Made by a program: the position numbers and the translations under genes
Shown here: positions 14,937 to 23,851 of the stretch, in pieces
How the letters are laid out: every line of letters starts with the position of its first letter
Position numbering within the stretch: position 1 is the stretch's first letter
Assembly: GCA_964368605.1 (NCBI GenBank)
Contig: CAYJBP010000012.1
Coordinates: 1 to 34,411 of the forward strand
Length of the DNA: 34,411 nucleotides
Source of the DNA: CAYJBP01 sp964368605
GTDB lineage: Bacteria > Bacillota > Dehalobacteriia > UBA4068
Direction of reading: 5' to 3'
Notes under the pieces: model-generated
The model's database searches: none
What the model was told of the DNA's origin: nothing
Seen by the model: only the letters and a program-made list of their open reading frames with translations

Positions 14937-15698
14937 TTAACAAAAAATTATTAAAGCCATAAAGCAAATGCCGACAACTATGGCAATTATAGAGGATATA
15001 GTAGAAATTTGCTTTTTAGCATTTGCCCATAATTCATAGCAGGCAATAAATAACATTAGCCCTGCGATAAAGCTAAAACTAAAGCCCAGAACCAATGCGC
15101 TTAAATATGGACGCAAAACTAAATAGGCCGCCAATGCGCCAAGTGGCTCGCTAAGCCCGGTTAAGCTTGCCAGGGCAAAGGCTTTTATCTTAGCTTGGCC
15201 GCTCATATAAAGCGGCAAGGCAATGGCAATGCCTTCCGGTAAATTATGCAAAGCTACCGCCAAGGCCAGCATAAGGCCGCTTTCGATATCATAATAAGCC
15301 GTCATAAAAGTGGCTATCCCCTCCGGGAAATTATGCAAAACCAAAGCCAGCGCGCTGATTATTGCCAATCTAAATAAGCCGATATCAGTAGCATTATTAG
15401 TGTTTAAGTGGCGGCCAAATCGGCAGATAATAAGGCCGCAAAGCAAACCGCAAATCATAAAAAGCAGGCTTAGTAAGTGGCTTGTGATATTATTATAAAA
15501 CATGCTTATTAATTGATAAGCTTCCGGCAATAAATTAGCCAGGGCGATAAAGAGCATCACCCCGGCCGAAAAGGCTAAACTATAGCCTAAAAAGCGCCAA
15601 TCAAAATGGCGCTTAATAAAAATGATTGCTGCCCCCAAAGAAGTGGCAAGGCCTGCTATACATGATAAACCTAAGGCTATAAGCTCATTAATTTCCAT
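14937..15698 (-). CDS. zupT: ZIP-family metal (zinc) transporter, ZupT-like
   Basis: Predicted membrane importer of zinc and possibly iron or manganese. The 253 residues form about eight hydrophobic segments, the ZupT size. The two paired metal-binding motifs HNFPEG (about residues 121-126) and HNLPEG (about 150-155) lie in transmembrane segments 4 and 5, as in ZupT. SEPLGALAAYLVL is also family-conserved. The ribosome binding site (AGGAT) before ATG 15698 is weak. The gene precedes the SLH protein gene on the same strand with a 95-base gap and may be separately transcribed. Confidence 0.9.
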   Translation of the reverse strand: MEINELIALGLSCIAGLATSLGAAIIFIKRHFDWRFLGYSLAFSAGVMLFIALANLLPEAYQLISMFYNNITSHLLSLLFMICGLLCGLIICRFGRHLNTNNATDIGLFRLAIISALALVLHNFPEGIATFMTAYYDIESGLMLALAVALHNLPEGIAIALPLYMSGQAKIKAFALASLTGLSEPLGALAAYLVLRPYLSALVLGFSFSFIAGLMLFIACYELWANAKKQISTISSIIAIVVGICFMALIIFC

Positions 15699-15770
15699 AA
15701 ATAATCCTATATTTGGCTTTTTTATAGCTTATGTTATTATTGCCAAAAATAGAATTTTAAAAATCGAGCT

Positions 15771-17636
15771 TTAAGGCTGCTGATGCAAAAAATCATAAAG
15801 GGCTTGTGCTGCTGATTTGGTCATGCCGGGTGCTGCTATTAATTCTTCTAAATCGGCTTTTTTGATGTTTTCCAGGTTGCCAAAGGCCTTAAGCAGGGCT
15901 TTTTTACGTTTAGCACCAATGCCGGGAGCATCGTCTAAGAGCGATTTAACCTGGCCTTTGCCCCTTAAGCTGCGATGATAGGTTATTGCAAAGCGATGCG
16001 CTTCGTCACGTATGGCCTGCAAGAGCTGCAAGGCCGGATTGGCTTTGTCCAAAATTAAGCTTTCGGAAATATTGGGTAAAAAGATTTCTTCTTCTCTTTT
16101 GGCTAAAGAGATAATTGGCGGCAAATCATTACTGATTGCCGCTAGGCTGCTGCATACCGATGATAGCTGGCCTTTGCCGCCGTCAATAATCAGCAGATTT
16201 GGCCAATTGCCAAAATCAAGCGGTTTTTTGCCCTCTGCCCTTTCGGTTAATCCTCTTTGCCAGCGCCTACTTAAAACTTCTTGTAGGGCGGCAAAATCAT
16301 TGCTTTGATCCAGGGTTTTAATTTTAAAGCGCCGATAATGCTTAGGCGCAGGCAGGCCATTAATAAAAACCACCATCGAGCCTACCATATAACTGCCCTG
16401 AATATGGCTGATATCATAACATTCCATCCTGGTTGGCGCAGCTGGTAAATTTAAGGCTATTCTTAGGCTATCTAATGCTTTAGCTGCTTTTTCCTCACGC
16501 TTATCCTTAGAGGACATAAATTGGTTTAAGGTTAAGATGGCATTTTGCTCTACCAAGTTAAGCAATCTTAGCTTATCGCCTCGCTTTGCTTCGGTAATTT
16601 CTACCTTGTGGCCACTTTTTTGGGCGAAAATTTCCATCAAAAGCTGATTATTTTCCGGAAGAGGGCGTGCATATATTTGACGGGGCATAAATTCGCTATT
16701 GCCATAGTATTCTTGTAAAAAACGGCGCAAAATTATGGCCTTGCGCTCGCTATTTTGTTGATCATCCAGGCCATCTTTTAAAAAAAAGTGCTCACGGCCG
16801 CAAACTTTGCCGCCGCGCACAAAAAACACCTGCACCACAGCCTGGTCCCCCTCATTGGCGAGGGCTATTATATCATGATTGCCGCCTTCGGCGCTTTTAT
16901 CTAATTGCTGTTTTACCTGCATATTTTGCAGAGCATTTAAGGCATCACGCAGGCGAGCAGCCTCCTCAAAATTAAGTTCTTGGGCGGCTTGAAGCATTTT
17001 TTGCTCGGTTTGCTTTAGTAAATCCTTGGTTTTGCCCTCTAAAAACTGTTGCACCTGGTTGACAATTAGGCTATAATCTGCGGCAGATATTCTTTGCTCG
17101 CAGGGGGCTAAACAGCGGCCAATATGGGCATTAAGGCAAGCCCTTTGACCGGCACGCCAAGAACGCCCCGAGCAGGTGCGCAAGGGGAAAATATCCTGAA
17201 TTAATTGGCGAGCATGACGCATTGCGCCGGCACTAACATAAGGGCCAAAATAACGATTGCCATCATTTTTAGCCCGCCGCACCACCAAAAGACGGGGGTA
17301 TTTTTCGTTTAAAGTTAGGCATAAATAGGGGTAATGCTTATCATCACGCAGCAAAATATTATAATGAGGATGATACTCCTTAATCAAATTGCTTTCCAGA
17401 ATTAAGGCATCGGCCTCGCTATCGACAATTACCGTATCAAAATCGGTAATATTTTCAACCAAAGCGGCGGTTTTGCCGGTATGATTAGCCTTAAAATAGC
17501 TGCGTACCCGATTTTTTAAATTAATAGCCTTGCCAACATAAATTACCTGGCCGTCCTTATTCTTCATTAAATAACAGCCGGGATTAGTAGGCAGCAATTT
17601 TAATTTTTGTAAAATATTGTCATTGAATTGTGCCAT
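15771..17636 (-). CDS. uvrC: UvrABC excision nuclease subunit C
   Basis: Makes both incisions in nucleotide excision repair. The 621 residues carry, in order, the GIY-YIG 3' nuclease (PGCYLMKNKDGQVIYVGKA, about 18-36), a Cys cluster (CSG, CLNAHIGRCLAPC, about 155-180) like the one reported to bind an iron-sulfur cluster in UvrC, the UVR motif (FEEAARLRDAL, about 219-229) that contacts UvrB, an RNase H-like 5' nuclease (CYDISHIQG; IIDGGKGQ), and a C-terminal helix-hairpin-helix pair (APGIGAKRKKALL; APGMTKSAAQAL). Start ATG 17636 lies three bases after the tlpA stop with no clear ribosome binding site, so its translation may depend on tlpA. Confidence 0.97.
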   Translation of the reverse strand: MAQFNDNILQKLKLLPTNPGCYLMKNKDGQVIYVGKAINLKNRVRSYFKANHTGKTAALVENITDFDTVIVDSEADALILESNLIKEYHPHYNILLRDDKHYPYLCLTLNEKYPRLLVVRRAKNDGNRYFGPYVSAGAMRHARQLIQDIFPLRTCSGRSWRAGQRACLNAHIGRCLAPCEQRISAADYSLIVNQVQQFLEGKTKDLLKQTEQKMLQAAQELNFEEAARLRDALNALQNMQVKQQLDKSAEGGNHDIIALANEGDQAVVQVFFVRGGKVCGREHFFLKDGLDDQQNSERKAIILRRFLQEYYGNSEFMPRQIYARPLPENNQLLMEIFAQKSGHKVEITEAKRGDKLRLLNLVEQNAILTLNQFMSSKDKREEKAAKALDSLRIALNLPAAPTRMECYDISHIQGSYMVGSMVVFINGLPAPKHYRRFKIKTLDQSNDFAALQEVLSRRWQRGLTERAEGKKPLDFGNWPNLLIIDGGKGQLSSVCSSLAAISNDLPPIISLAKREEEIFLPNISESLILDKANPALQLLQAIRDEAHRFAITYHRSLRGKGQVKSLLDDAPGIGAKRKKALLKAFGNLENIKKADLEELIAAPGMTKSAAQALYDFLHQQP

Positions 17637-17639
17637 GTT

Positions 17640-18407
17640 TTATAGGGATTGCTCGCCTGTGGCGATGGCAATGCCTTGGCGCAATTCTTCCTCGCTTAAT
17701 CCTTGCTCGGCCACGGCCACCACATTGCCTTCGGCATCAATAAAGAAGGTGGTCGGTAGGTACATAATATAATAGTCATAGCTGGCATTGCCGGTAACTT
17801 CGCCATCATAATCAAAATATACCGGGAAAGTATAGCCGTTTTCGTCGATAAAAGCCTGGCCGTCCTCCATTGTTTCCTGGCCATCGGTGCTGTTTAACAT
17901 GATAAACTGCACATCATCACCCATTTCTAAATATACATTCTCGAAATGGGGCATTTCCTCACGGCAAGGCGGGCACCAACTGGCCCAAAAATTAAGCACA
18001 ATCGGTTTGCCATAAAAATCCGATAAATTATAAGTTAATCCTTCAAAATCGGCAATGGTAATATCGATAGCAGGGATAATATCAGGGTCGGCCGGCTGCT
18101 CTTCCTGGCTTGGCTCGGGGCTTGGCTCGGCCGAATCACCGCTTTGGCCATTATTGGCTAAATTTTCATTTGCGGAATTATCTGCATTGGGCTGCTCATT
18201 GCCCTGGTCGGCAGGTTGATTAGCCTCTGCGCTTGCCTCATTTATGCTATCGGTCAAATCACTAAGCAGCTGGCTTTCATTTGCGCCGCTTAAAGGATCG
18301 GCGGTTTCTACCTCGTCGGCAAGGCTATTGTAAAATACTCCTGCCACAATCAATAATACCCCCAAAATCGCTACCGGGATAATTAATTTCATTTTTTTGT
18401 TCATCAT
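17640..18407 (-). CDS. Membrane-anchored TlpA/ResA-type thiol-disulfide oxidoreductase
   Basis: Extracytoplasmic thioredoxin-fold reductase, expected to receive electrons from CcdA. An N-terminal anchor (about 8-26) is followed by a long Asn/Gln/Glu/Pro-rich linker (about 30-110) and a TlpA domain (about 113-252) with the redox motif WCPPC near residues 144-148 and a cis-proline loop (MYLPTTFFID). The gene lies 60 bases after ccdA on the same strand. AAGGAGG precedes two adjacent ATG codons (18407 and 18404); either could start. Its client, such as cytochrome c maturation or sporulation proteins, cannot be told here. Confidence 0.9.
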   Translation of the reverse strand: MMNKKMKLIIPVAILGVLLIVAGVFYNSLADEVETADPLSGANESQLLSDLTDSINEASAEANQPADQGNEQPNADNSANENLANNGQSGDSAEPSPEPSQEEQPADPDIIPAIDITIADFEGLTYNLSDFYGKPIVLNFWASWCPPCREEMPHFENVYLEMGDDVQFIMLNSTDGQETMEDGQAFIDENGYTFPVYFDYDGEVTGNASYDYYIMYLPTTFFIDAEGNVVAVAEQGLSEEELRQGIAIATGEQSL

Positions 18408-18467
18408 AAAACCTCCTTTTGCTTTACACTGTAATTAGCAAAAAACATAGCTCAAAAAACCATATAT

Positions 18468-19136
18468 TTATACGGACAAAAAGCCCAATAAATAGCTTAA
18501 AGTGCCGGTCATCATCAAAATGCCTACCAGGATTAAAAAGCTGCCGCTAATAATATTTATGACCTTATAATGGCTTTTTATCCAGTTAAATGCCCCTTTT
18601 AGACGATCTAAAAATAAGGCGCTTAGGAAAAACGGTATGCCTAAGCCGGCCGAATAGCAAAGCAGCATGATTACGCCTTGAGTTACTGTTTCCTGGCGCG
18701 AAGCCAAAATTAATGCCGAGCCTAAAAACGCACCTACGCAGGGTGTCCAGGCGATAGAAAATGTAATACCAAACAGCACCGAAAAAAGCGGACCTGTTTT
18801 TTTGCTAAGGCTGATTTTTTTGCCTTTAAAAATGTTAAAGCGCAAAACACCCATAAAATAAAGGCCGAAGATGATGATAATAATGCCGCTAACAATATTT
18901 ACAGCCGTTTGATATTGCACCAAAAAGCGGCCTAAGCTGGCAGCAAAGGCGCCTAAAGCTGTAAAAACCATACTAAAACCTAAGATGAATCCCAAAGCAT
19001 TTTGCCAAACCGCATTTTTATTGGCATCGCTAAAATCGCCGGCGGCAAAATAGGTTAGGTAAATAGGTATCATCGGCAGCATGCAAGGCGAAATAAAGGT
19101 GATAATGCCTTCTAAAAAAGATATCAAATATTGCAT
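18468..19136 (-). CDS. ccdA: CcdA-type transmembrane thiol-electron transporter
   Basis: Carries reducing power from cytosolic thioredoxin across the membrane to extracytoplasmic thiol proteins. The 222 residues have six hydrophobic segments, as in CcdA. The two conserved cysteines are in SPCMLP (about residue 18) and TPCVGA (about residue 132). AAAGGAGTG precedes ATG 19136 and overlaps the end of ybaK. The product of the next gene, TlpA, is its natural partner. Confidence 0.93.
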   Translation of the reverse strand: MQYLISFLEGIITFISPCMLPMIPIYLTYFAAGDFSDANKNAVWQNALGFILGFSMVFTALGAFAASLGRFLVQYQTAVNIVSGIIIIIFGLYFMGVLRFNIFKGKKISLSKKTGPLFSVLFGITFSIAWTPCVGAFLGSALILASRQETVTQGVIMLLCYSAGLGIPFFLSALFLDRLKGAFNWIKSHYKVINIISGSFLILVGILMMTGTLSYLLGFLSV

Positions 19137-19140
19137 AAGT

Positions 19141-19614
19141 TCACTCCTTTAGCAAATCGACAAACTCCCCTGTGGCCAAATTCATCAAATCCTCGCCATT
19201 AAGCTCGATTTGAGCGCCAATTTTGCCGGCGCTAACAATAATTGTATCATAAAGGATGGCGGTTTCGTCCATAAAAGTGCGATATTTGCGCTTCATGCAA
19301 AGCGGCGAGCAGCCGCCTTTCATATAACCGCTAATCTTTAAAATATCTTTTACCGGCGCCATCTCGATACTTTTTACCTTGGCGGCACGGGCGGCTTTTT
19401 TAAAATCCAATTCGGCTGCAACCGGCACTATAAAAACTAAAATTTCATGATCTGGCGCCTGGGTTAGCAGGGTTTTAAATACTTGCTCAGGGTTATGATT
19501 AAGCTTTTTGGCAACCGATAAGCCATCAATTAGGCCATCTTCTGTGCTATAACTATGCGCCTGATAGGCAATATTATTACTTTCCAAATGGCGCATTACA
19601 TTAGTTTTTTCCAT
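19141..19614 (-). CDS. ybaK: Cys-tRNA(Pro)/aminoacyl-tRNA deacylase, YbaK/EbsC family
   Basis: Trans-editing enzyme that hydrolyses Cys-tRNA(Pro) made by mischarging. The 157 residues match YbaK. Conserved features include the N-terminal YxxHxYS region, a catalytic-type Lys in QVFKTLL (about residue 47), GYMKGGCSPL (about 96-105) and IIVSAGKIGAQIEL. The gene heads a four-gene minus-strand run (ybaK-ccdA-tlpA-uvrC) with a good promoter in front. GGAG lies nine bases before ATG 19614. Confidence 0.92.
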   Translation of the reverse strand: MEKTNVMRHLESNNIAYQAHSYSTEDGLIDGLSVAKKLNHNPEQVFKTLLTQAPDHEILVFIVPVAAELDFKKAARAAKVKSIEMAPVKDILKISGYMKGGCSPLCMKRKYRTFMDETAILYDTIIVSAGKIGAQIELNGEDLMNLATGEFVDLLKE

Positions 19615-19648
19615 TTTAGTATGCTCCGCTGTATTCTATTGTCTATCT

Positions 19649-19678
19649 ATTATAACATATATTGTCTTAACTTAACAA
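19649..19678 (-). promoter_or_regulatory. Promoter of ybaK-ccdA-tlpA-uvrC
   Basis: On the minus strand TTGTTA (19673-19678), 18-base spacer, and extended -10 TGT-TATAAT (TATAAT at 19649-19654). The -10 is perfect. It is about 35 bases upstream of the ybaK start codon. Confidence 0.65.
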
Positions 19679-19689
19679 TAGTAAATGCA

Positions 19690-19717
19690 CAATTATCCCA
19701 AAAATAAAGGATAATTG
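19690..19717. repeat. Perfect 9-bp inverted repeat in the ybaK/trkA divergent region
   Basis: CAATTATCC (19690-19698) and GGATAATTG (19709-19717) with a 10-base spacer, placed between the ybaK promoter and the trkA start. The spacing, about one helical turn between arms, suits a dimeric DNA-binding protein. It could also act as a hairpin. Confidence 0.45.
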
Positions 19718-19775
19718 GCTTAAAAAAGAGAATATTTTTTAGTTGCTTTTTTTATAAATAATAGGAAGTGAAAAT

Positions 19776-21125
19776 ATGAAAAGTATTGTAATTGGTGCCG
19801 GTAAGGTGGGCTTTAGCATTATTGCTACCCTTTGCCGCGAAGGATATAATGTAACTGCAATTGATAATAATCGGCAGCGCCTGCAAACATTAGAAGAATA
19901 TTTTGATATTAATACCATCGAGGGTAATGGCGCCCAAATTAGTGTTTTGCAGGAGGCCGGCATTAGTGATACCGACCTGTTAGTAGCCGTTACCGATAAA
20001 GACGAGCTTAATATGATGGCTTGCTTTATTGCCAAAAGCGAGGGGGCGGAGCATACCATAGCCCGTGTGCGCGATCCTGATTACAGCGATTTTGCCAATG
20101 CCGAGCGAATGCGTTCTTTTGGTATTGATATGCTGATTAATCCCGAACTGGTTACGGCGCAGGAAATTAATAAGCTAATCAACTATCCCGAGGCCGATTA
20201 CGTGGGCTTTTATGGTGGCGGCAAGGCTTTGATTTTGGAATTAAGGCTGCCGGCAAAGTTTAGTTATAGTGGTATTGCTTTAAAGGATATTCGTTTTCCC
20301 AGCCCTTGCATTATCATTGGCCTGGAGCATGAGGGCAGTTTTACCATTCCTCGTGGTGATGACACATTAAGCCCGGGCGATAGTATTTTGCTTTTGGCAA
20401 ATAGCCGCCATATTAATGATTTGGAGCATTTTTTGGGCATACCGCATAGCCAGATTAGGGATATTGTGATTATGGGTGGCGATTTAAGCGGTTATTATTT
20501 GGCTAAAATGCTCGAAAAACGAGGGCGTCGCTTTAATATTCGTTTGATTGATGATGATATGCAGCGCTGTGAGGAAATTGCCGAAGATTTAACCCATACC
20601 ATGTTAATTAATAGCAATAGTTTTAATTTGCAATTATTTGAGGACGAAAATATTGGCGAATGCGATGCCTTTATTGCTGTGGCCGAGGATGATCGGGATA
20701 ATTTATTTAACTGTGTTTTGGCCAAAAACTTGGGCGCTAAAAAAACGGTGGCGCAAATTCGCAATGGCGATTTTATTACCATGGTAGAGCGGGCCGGTAT
20801 TGATGTGGCGATTAGCCCCCGTAGCCTAACTGCCGATGCTATTTTGCGCTTTATCAGCCGTTATGAACTTTTATCTTTAACCAGTTTTGAGGAAAAAAAT
20901 GCTCAAATTATCGAATTGGCCGTGCCCTTTGGTGCTAAAGCGGTGGGCAAAAAGATTATGGAGCTTAATTTTCCAAGGGCGGCTATTATTTGCATGATAG
21001 TGCGTAATCGGGATATTATTTTGCCCACAGGTATGGATATTATCAAGGCTGCCGATCGGATTACCATGTTTGCAATGCCGGAAGCGATGCGGGATATTAG
21101 CAGATTATTCGAGGCGGAGAATTAA
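19776..21125 (+). CDS. trkA: Trk potassium-uptake regulatory subunit TrkA
   Basis: Cytosolic nucleotide-gated ring subunit of the Trk/Ktr potassium channel. The 449 residues hold two RCK units: RCK_N1 (about 1-120, GAGKVG at 8-13), RCK_C1 (about 145-215), RCK_N2 (about 228-345) and RCK_C2 (about 370-449), as in full-length TrkA. The second nucleotide loop reads GGDLSG, lacking the middle glycine of GxGxxG, so the second unit may bind nucleotide differently. The stop codon overlaps the trkH start by one base. AGGAAGTG precedes ATG 19776. Confidence 0.95.
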   Translation: MKSIVIGAGKVGFSIIATLCREGYNVTAIDNNRQRLQTLEEYFDINTIEGNGAQISVLQEAGISDTDLLVAVTDKDELNMMACFIAKSEGAEHTIARVRDPDYSDFANAERMRSFGIDMLINPELVTAQEINKLINYPEADYVGFYGGGKALILELRLPAKFSYSGIALKDIRFPSPCIIIGLEHEGSFTIPRGDDTLSPGDSILLLANSRHINDLEHFLGIPHSQIRDIVIMGGDLSGYYLAKMLEKRGRRFNIRLIDDDMQRCEEIAEDLTHTMLINSNSFNLQLFEDENIGECDAFIAVAEDDRDNLFNCVLAKNLGAKKTVAQIRNGDFITMVERAGIDVAISPRSLTADAILRFISRYELLSLTSFEEKNAQIIELAVPFGAKAVGKKIMELNFPRAAIICMIVRNRDIILPTGMDIIKAADRITMFAMPEAMRDISRLFEAEN

Positions 21126-22591
21126 TGCGAATTCAATTAGTATTTTTTAATTTAGGCAAAATTTTGCTGATTATTGGGGCAGCCATGTTATTGCCTTTGC
21201 TAATCGCTTTTATTTATCGGGAAAATAATATCATGCCCTTTTTGGCCTCTACCCCGATTACTTTAGGGGCCGGCTTAATTATGATGCTTATTTGCCGTAA
21301 GGCACGCGAGCAAGTGATGCGCCAGCGAGAGGGCTATCTTTTTGTTACTATGGTTTGGATTTTAGCTGCTATTTTTGGCGCATTGCCTTTTTATTTAGGT
21401 GGCTTTCAGCCCCAGTTTGCGGCTGCTGTTTTCGAGACGATGTCCGGCTTTACCACAACAGGTGCTTCGGCTTTTAATAATGTAGAAGTTTTGCCGCATA
21501 GCATTATTTTTTGGCGGGCGCTTACCCATTGGTTGGGTGGTGCCGGTATTGTAATGCTATTTGTGGCGATTATGCGCAGCAAGGATAATAGCGGTTCGGG
21601 GGCGGTTATTTTTAATGCCGAACATTCCGGCGCCGATTTAACCGATAAAATTACTCCCAAAATTAGCGATGCCGCCAAGGCTTTATGTATTGTGTACCTG
21701 GCTATTAGTGCTATTTTAACAGCGCTTTTAATGCTGGGCGGCATGAACTTTTTTGATGCTCTTATCCATTCTTTTGCTACCGTATCTACGGGTGGTTTTT
21801 CTAATCGTAATGCCTCGGTTGCCCATTATGATAGTGCTTATATCGAATGGGTAATCATTATCTTTATGCTTTTATCGAGCATTAATATGGCACTTTATTA
21901 TTTATGGGTGGCTAAGCGTAAAAATAATCTTTTTCAGGATGAAGAGGCTCGCATCTTTTTGTTCATCATAATCGGGGCGGCGCTTTTAATTAGTATCGAT
22001 CTATATCAATTGGCCGAATTTAGCGAGCAAGGTTTTGAGTATACCCTGCGTAAAGCCATGTTCCAGGTGGCAACGGTAGTTACCACCACCGGTTTTGCCA
22101 CAGCTAATTATGATTTATGGCCAACTTTTTCAAGGGTATTTTTATTTGTGCTGATGTTTTGCGGTGGTTGCATCGGCTCTACTTCCAGCGCAATTAAAGT
22201 TAGTCGTTTAATTGTGGCTTTTAGGGCTTGCCGCAATGAGCTTTTGGGCATGGTGCATCCGCGCATGGTTAAAAAATTGTACTTTAATAAACGGTTAATT
22301 AGCCAAAATACGGTTAATCATATTTTGATTTTTATTGGTTCTTTTCTCTTTTTTACGGCCGTGGGCTCGGTACTTTTGGCGGCAAACGGTATGCCTTTTA
22401 CCGAGGCCTTAAGTGCATCTTTGGCCTGTATAGCTAATGTTGGCCCCGGTTTGGGAGCGGTAGGCCCTGCCGGTAATTATTTTGGCTTGGATAATTTTTC
22501 CTACTATATATTAGTATTTAATATGCTATTTGGCCGCTTGGAATTACTAACGGTTTTGGTATTATTCCTGCCCGGTGTATGGCGTAAATAA
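21125..22591 (+). CDS. trkH: Trk potassium channel membrane subunit TrkH
   Basis: Potassium-translocating subunit, 488 residues with about ten to twelve hydrophobic segments. Four pore-loop regions with the selectivity-filter glycine are seen: TTTGASAF, STGGFSN, TTTGFATANY and ANVGPGLG. It begins by a TAATG overlap with trkA, so the two subunits are translationally coupled. tsaE follows nine bases after its stop. Confidence 0.95.
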   Translation: MRIQLVFFNLGKILLIIGAAMLLPLLIAFIYRENNIMPFLASTPITLGAGLIMMLICRKAREQVMRQREGYLFVTMVWILAAIFGALPFYLGGFQPQFAAAVFETMSGFTTTGASAFNNVEVLPHSIIFWRALTHWLGGAGIVMLFVAIMRSKDNSGSGAVIFNAEHSGADLTDKITPKISDAAKALCIVYLAISAILTALLMLGGMNFFDALIHSFATVSTGGFSNRNASVAHYDSAYIEWVIIIFMLLSSINMALYYLWVAKRKNNLFQDEEARIFLFIIIGAALLISIDLYQLAEFSEQGFEYTLRKAMFQVATVVTTTGFATANYDLWPTFSRVFLFVLMFCGGCIGSTSSAIKVSRLIVAFRACRNELLGMVHPRMVKKLYFNKRLISQNTVNHILIFIGSFLFFTAVGSVLLAANGMPFTEALSASLACIANVGPGLGAVGPAGNYFGLDNFSYYILVFNMLFGRLELLTVLVLFLPGVWRK

Positions 22592-22600
22592 GGTGGACTT

Positions 22601-23086
22601 ATGCGGATAATAAAGCAAACATATAGCCCTAAGCAAACAATGGAGCTGGCAACAATTATCGGCCAAAATGCGCCGCAGGGAACTATTATTGCGGCCTATG
22701 GCGATTTGGCGCATGGCAAAACGGTTTTTGCTAAAGGGCTGGCTAAAGGCTTAGGGATAGAGCAAAATATTAATAGCCCTACCTATATATATTATCAGGA
22801 TTATATGGGCAAACTACCTTTTTGCCATATAGATGCCTATCGTTTGGAGGATTGGCCGGAAGAAGAGCTAATAGAATTGGGCTTAGATGATTGTTTTGCC
22901 GATGCCAAAGTAACCTTTGTGGAATGGCCGCAATTTTTGGCTGATTATTTACCGAGTGAGCATATCAAACTAATATTTAGCCTAATTGAAAATGAAGATC
23001 AGCATAGGCAATTAATTTTCGAATTTGAAGTAAAAAATTACCCCTGGCTATTAGAACTATTAAGCAGCGAAATAACCAAAATATAA
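22601..23086 (+). CDS. tsaE: tRNA t6A synthesis ATPase TsaE
   Basis: ATPase of the TsaBDE complex that puts threonylcarbamoyl on A37 of ANN-reading tRNAs. The 161 residues carry Walker A GDLAHGKT (about 34-41; the usual form is GDLGAGKT), SPTY (about 59-62) and HIDAYRL in the Walker B region, and EWPQ near 108-111. AAGGTGG precedes ATG 22601, and the short gap from trkH suggests one transcript. Confidence 0.95.
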   Translation: MRIIKQTYSPKQTMELATIIGQNAPQGTIIAAYGDLAHGKTVFAKGLAKGLGIEQNINSPTYIYYQDYMGKLPFCHIDAYRLEDWPEEELIELGLDDCFADAKVTFVEWPQFLADYLPSEHIKLIFSLIENEDQHRQLIFEFEVKNYPWLLELLSSEITKI

Positions 23087-23092
23087 AAAGTA

Positions 23093-23130
23093 AAAAGTTT
23101 TTTTGGTTCTTTTTTTGCAAAAAAAGAACG
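23093..23130 (+). repeat. Dispersed intergenic element R, copy 5
   Basis: Forward orientation: AAAAGTTTTTTTGG and then a perfect 24-base palindrome (23106-23129) whose outer arms are GTTC/GAAC and centre is T-run-GC-A-run. It lacks the tail seen in other copies. It lies inside a probable operon, between tsaE and tsaB, so it must be tolerated by passing RNA polymerase. Confidence 0.6.
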
Positions 23131-23158
23131 AAATCCTCATCCAAGGAAAGAGCAAATA

Positions 23159-23851
23159 ATGTACATTCTAGCAATCGACACCTCATTTTCAGCTTTAAGC
23201 CTAGCTATAGCCAAAGATGACCAAATTATAGCCAATTGCGGCTTAGATAGTGGACTGCAACATAGCAAGGTTTTGCTTAATTTAACAGATAGCCTGTTAA
23301 AAGCCGCCGATTTAAGCTTGGCCAATATCGATATGCTGGCAATTAGCATAGGCCCCGGTTCTTTTACCGGCCTAAGGATTGGGCTGGCCACGGTTAAGGC
23401 CTGGGCTTTAGCCTTAGCAAAGCCGCTAATTGCCATCAGTAGCCTGCAAGGGCTGGCCTATACCGCCATGGAGCAGGGTTTTTTGATATGCCCAATTTTG
23501 GATGCCAGGCGTAATCAGGTTTATGCAACGCTTTTTGATGAAAAAAAGCGCCTGCTTGATGATCAATTGCTTAAAATTGATGATTTATTGCTAAAATTAA
23601 AGGTTTATCAAAGGCCGATTATTTTTTGCGGCGATGCGCTTAGCACTTATCGGCAGCAAATTAAGGATGCCTTGGCCGAAAATGCCTATTTTGCCTTGCC
23701 CGAGCGTCAAAAATTTATTGCCGCCGCCTTAACTCAAATTGCAGCTCAAATGTATGAGCAAGGGCAAATTTGCGATCCGATTAGTTTAGAGCCAAATTAT
23801 TTGCGCCTAGCCGAGGCCGAGCGTAAAAAGTTGGGCATCGAGGATGATTAA
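23159..23851 (+). CDS. tsaB: tRNA t6A synthesis partner TsaB
   Basis: Inactive ASKHA-fold paralogue of TsaD that scaffolds the t6A complex. The 230 residues match the family, with ILAIDTSF at the N-terminus, the HSKVLL region (about 35-40), and IGPGSFTGLRIGLATVKAWA (about 64-83), the strongest TsaB signature. AAGGAAAG lies eight bases before ATG 23159. The stop overlaps the rimI start by one base. Confidence 0.95.
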   Translation: MYILAIDTSFSALSLAIAKDDQIIANCGLDSGLQHSKVLLNLTDSLLKAADLSLANIDMLAISIGPGSFTGLRIGLATVKAWALALAKPLIAISSLQGLAYTAMEQGFLICPILDARRNQVYATLFDEKKRLLDDQLLKIDDLLLKLKVYQRPIIFCGDALSTYRQQIKDALAENAYFALPERQKFIAAALTQIAAQMYEQGQICDPISLEPNYLRLAEAERKKLGIEDD

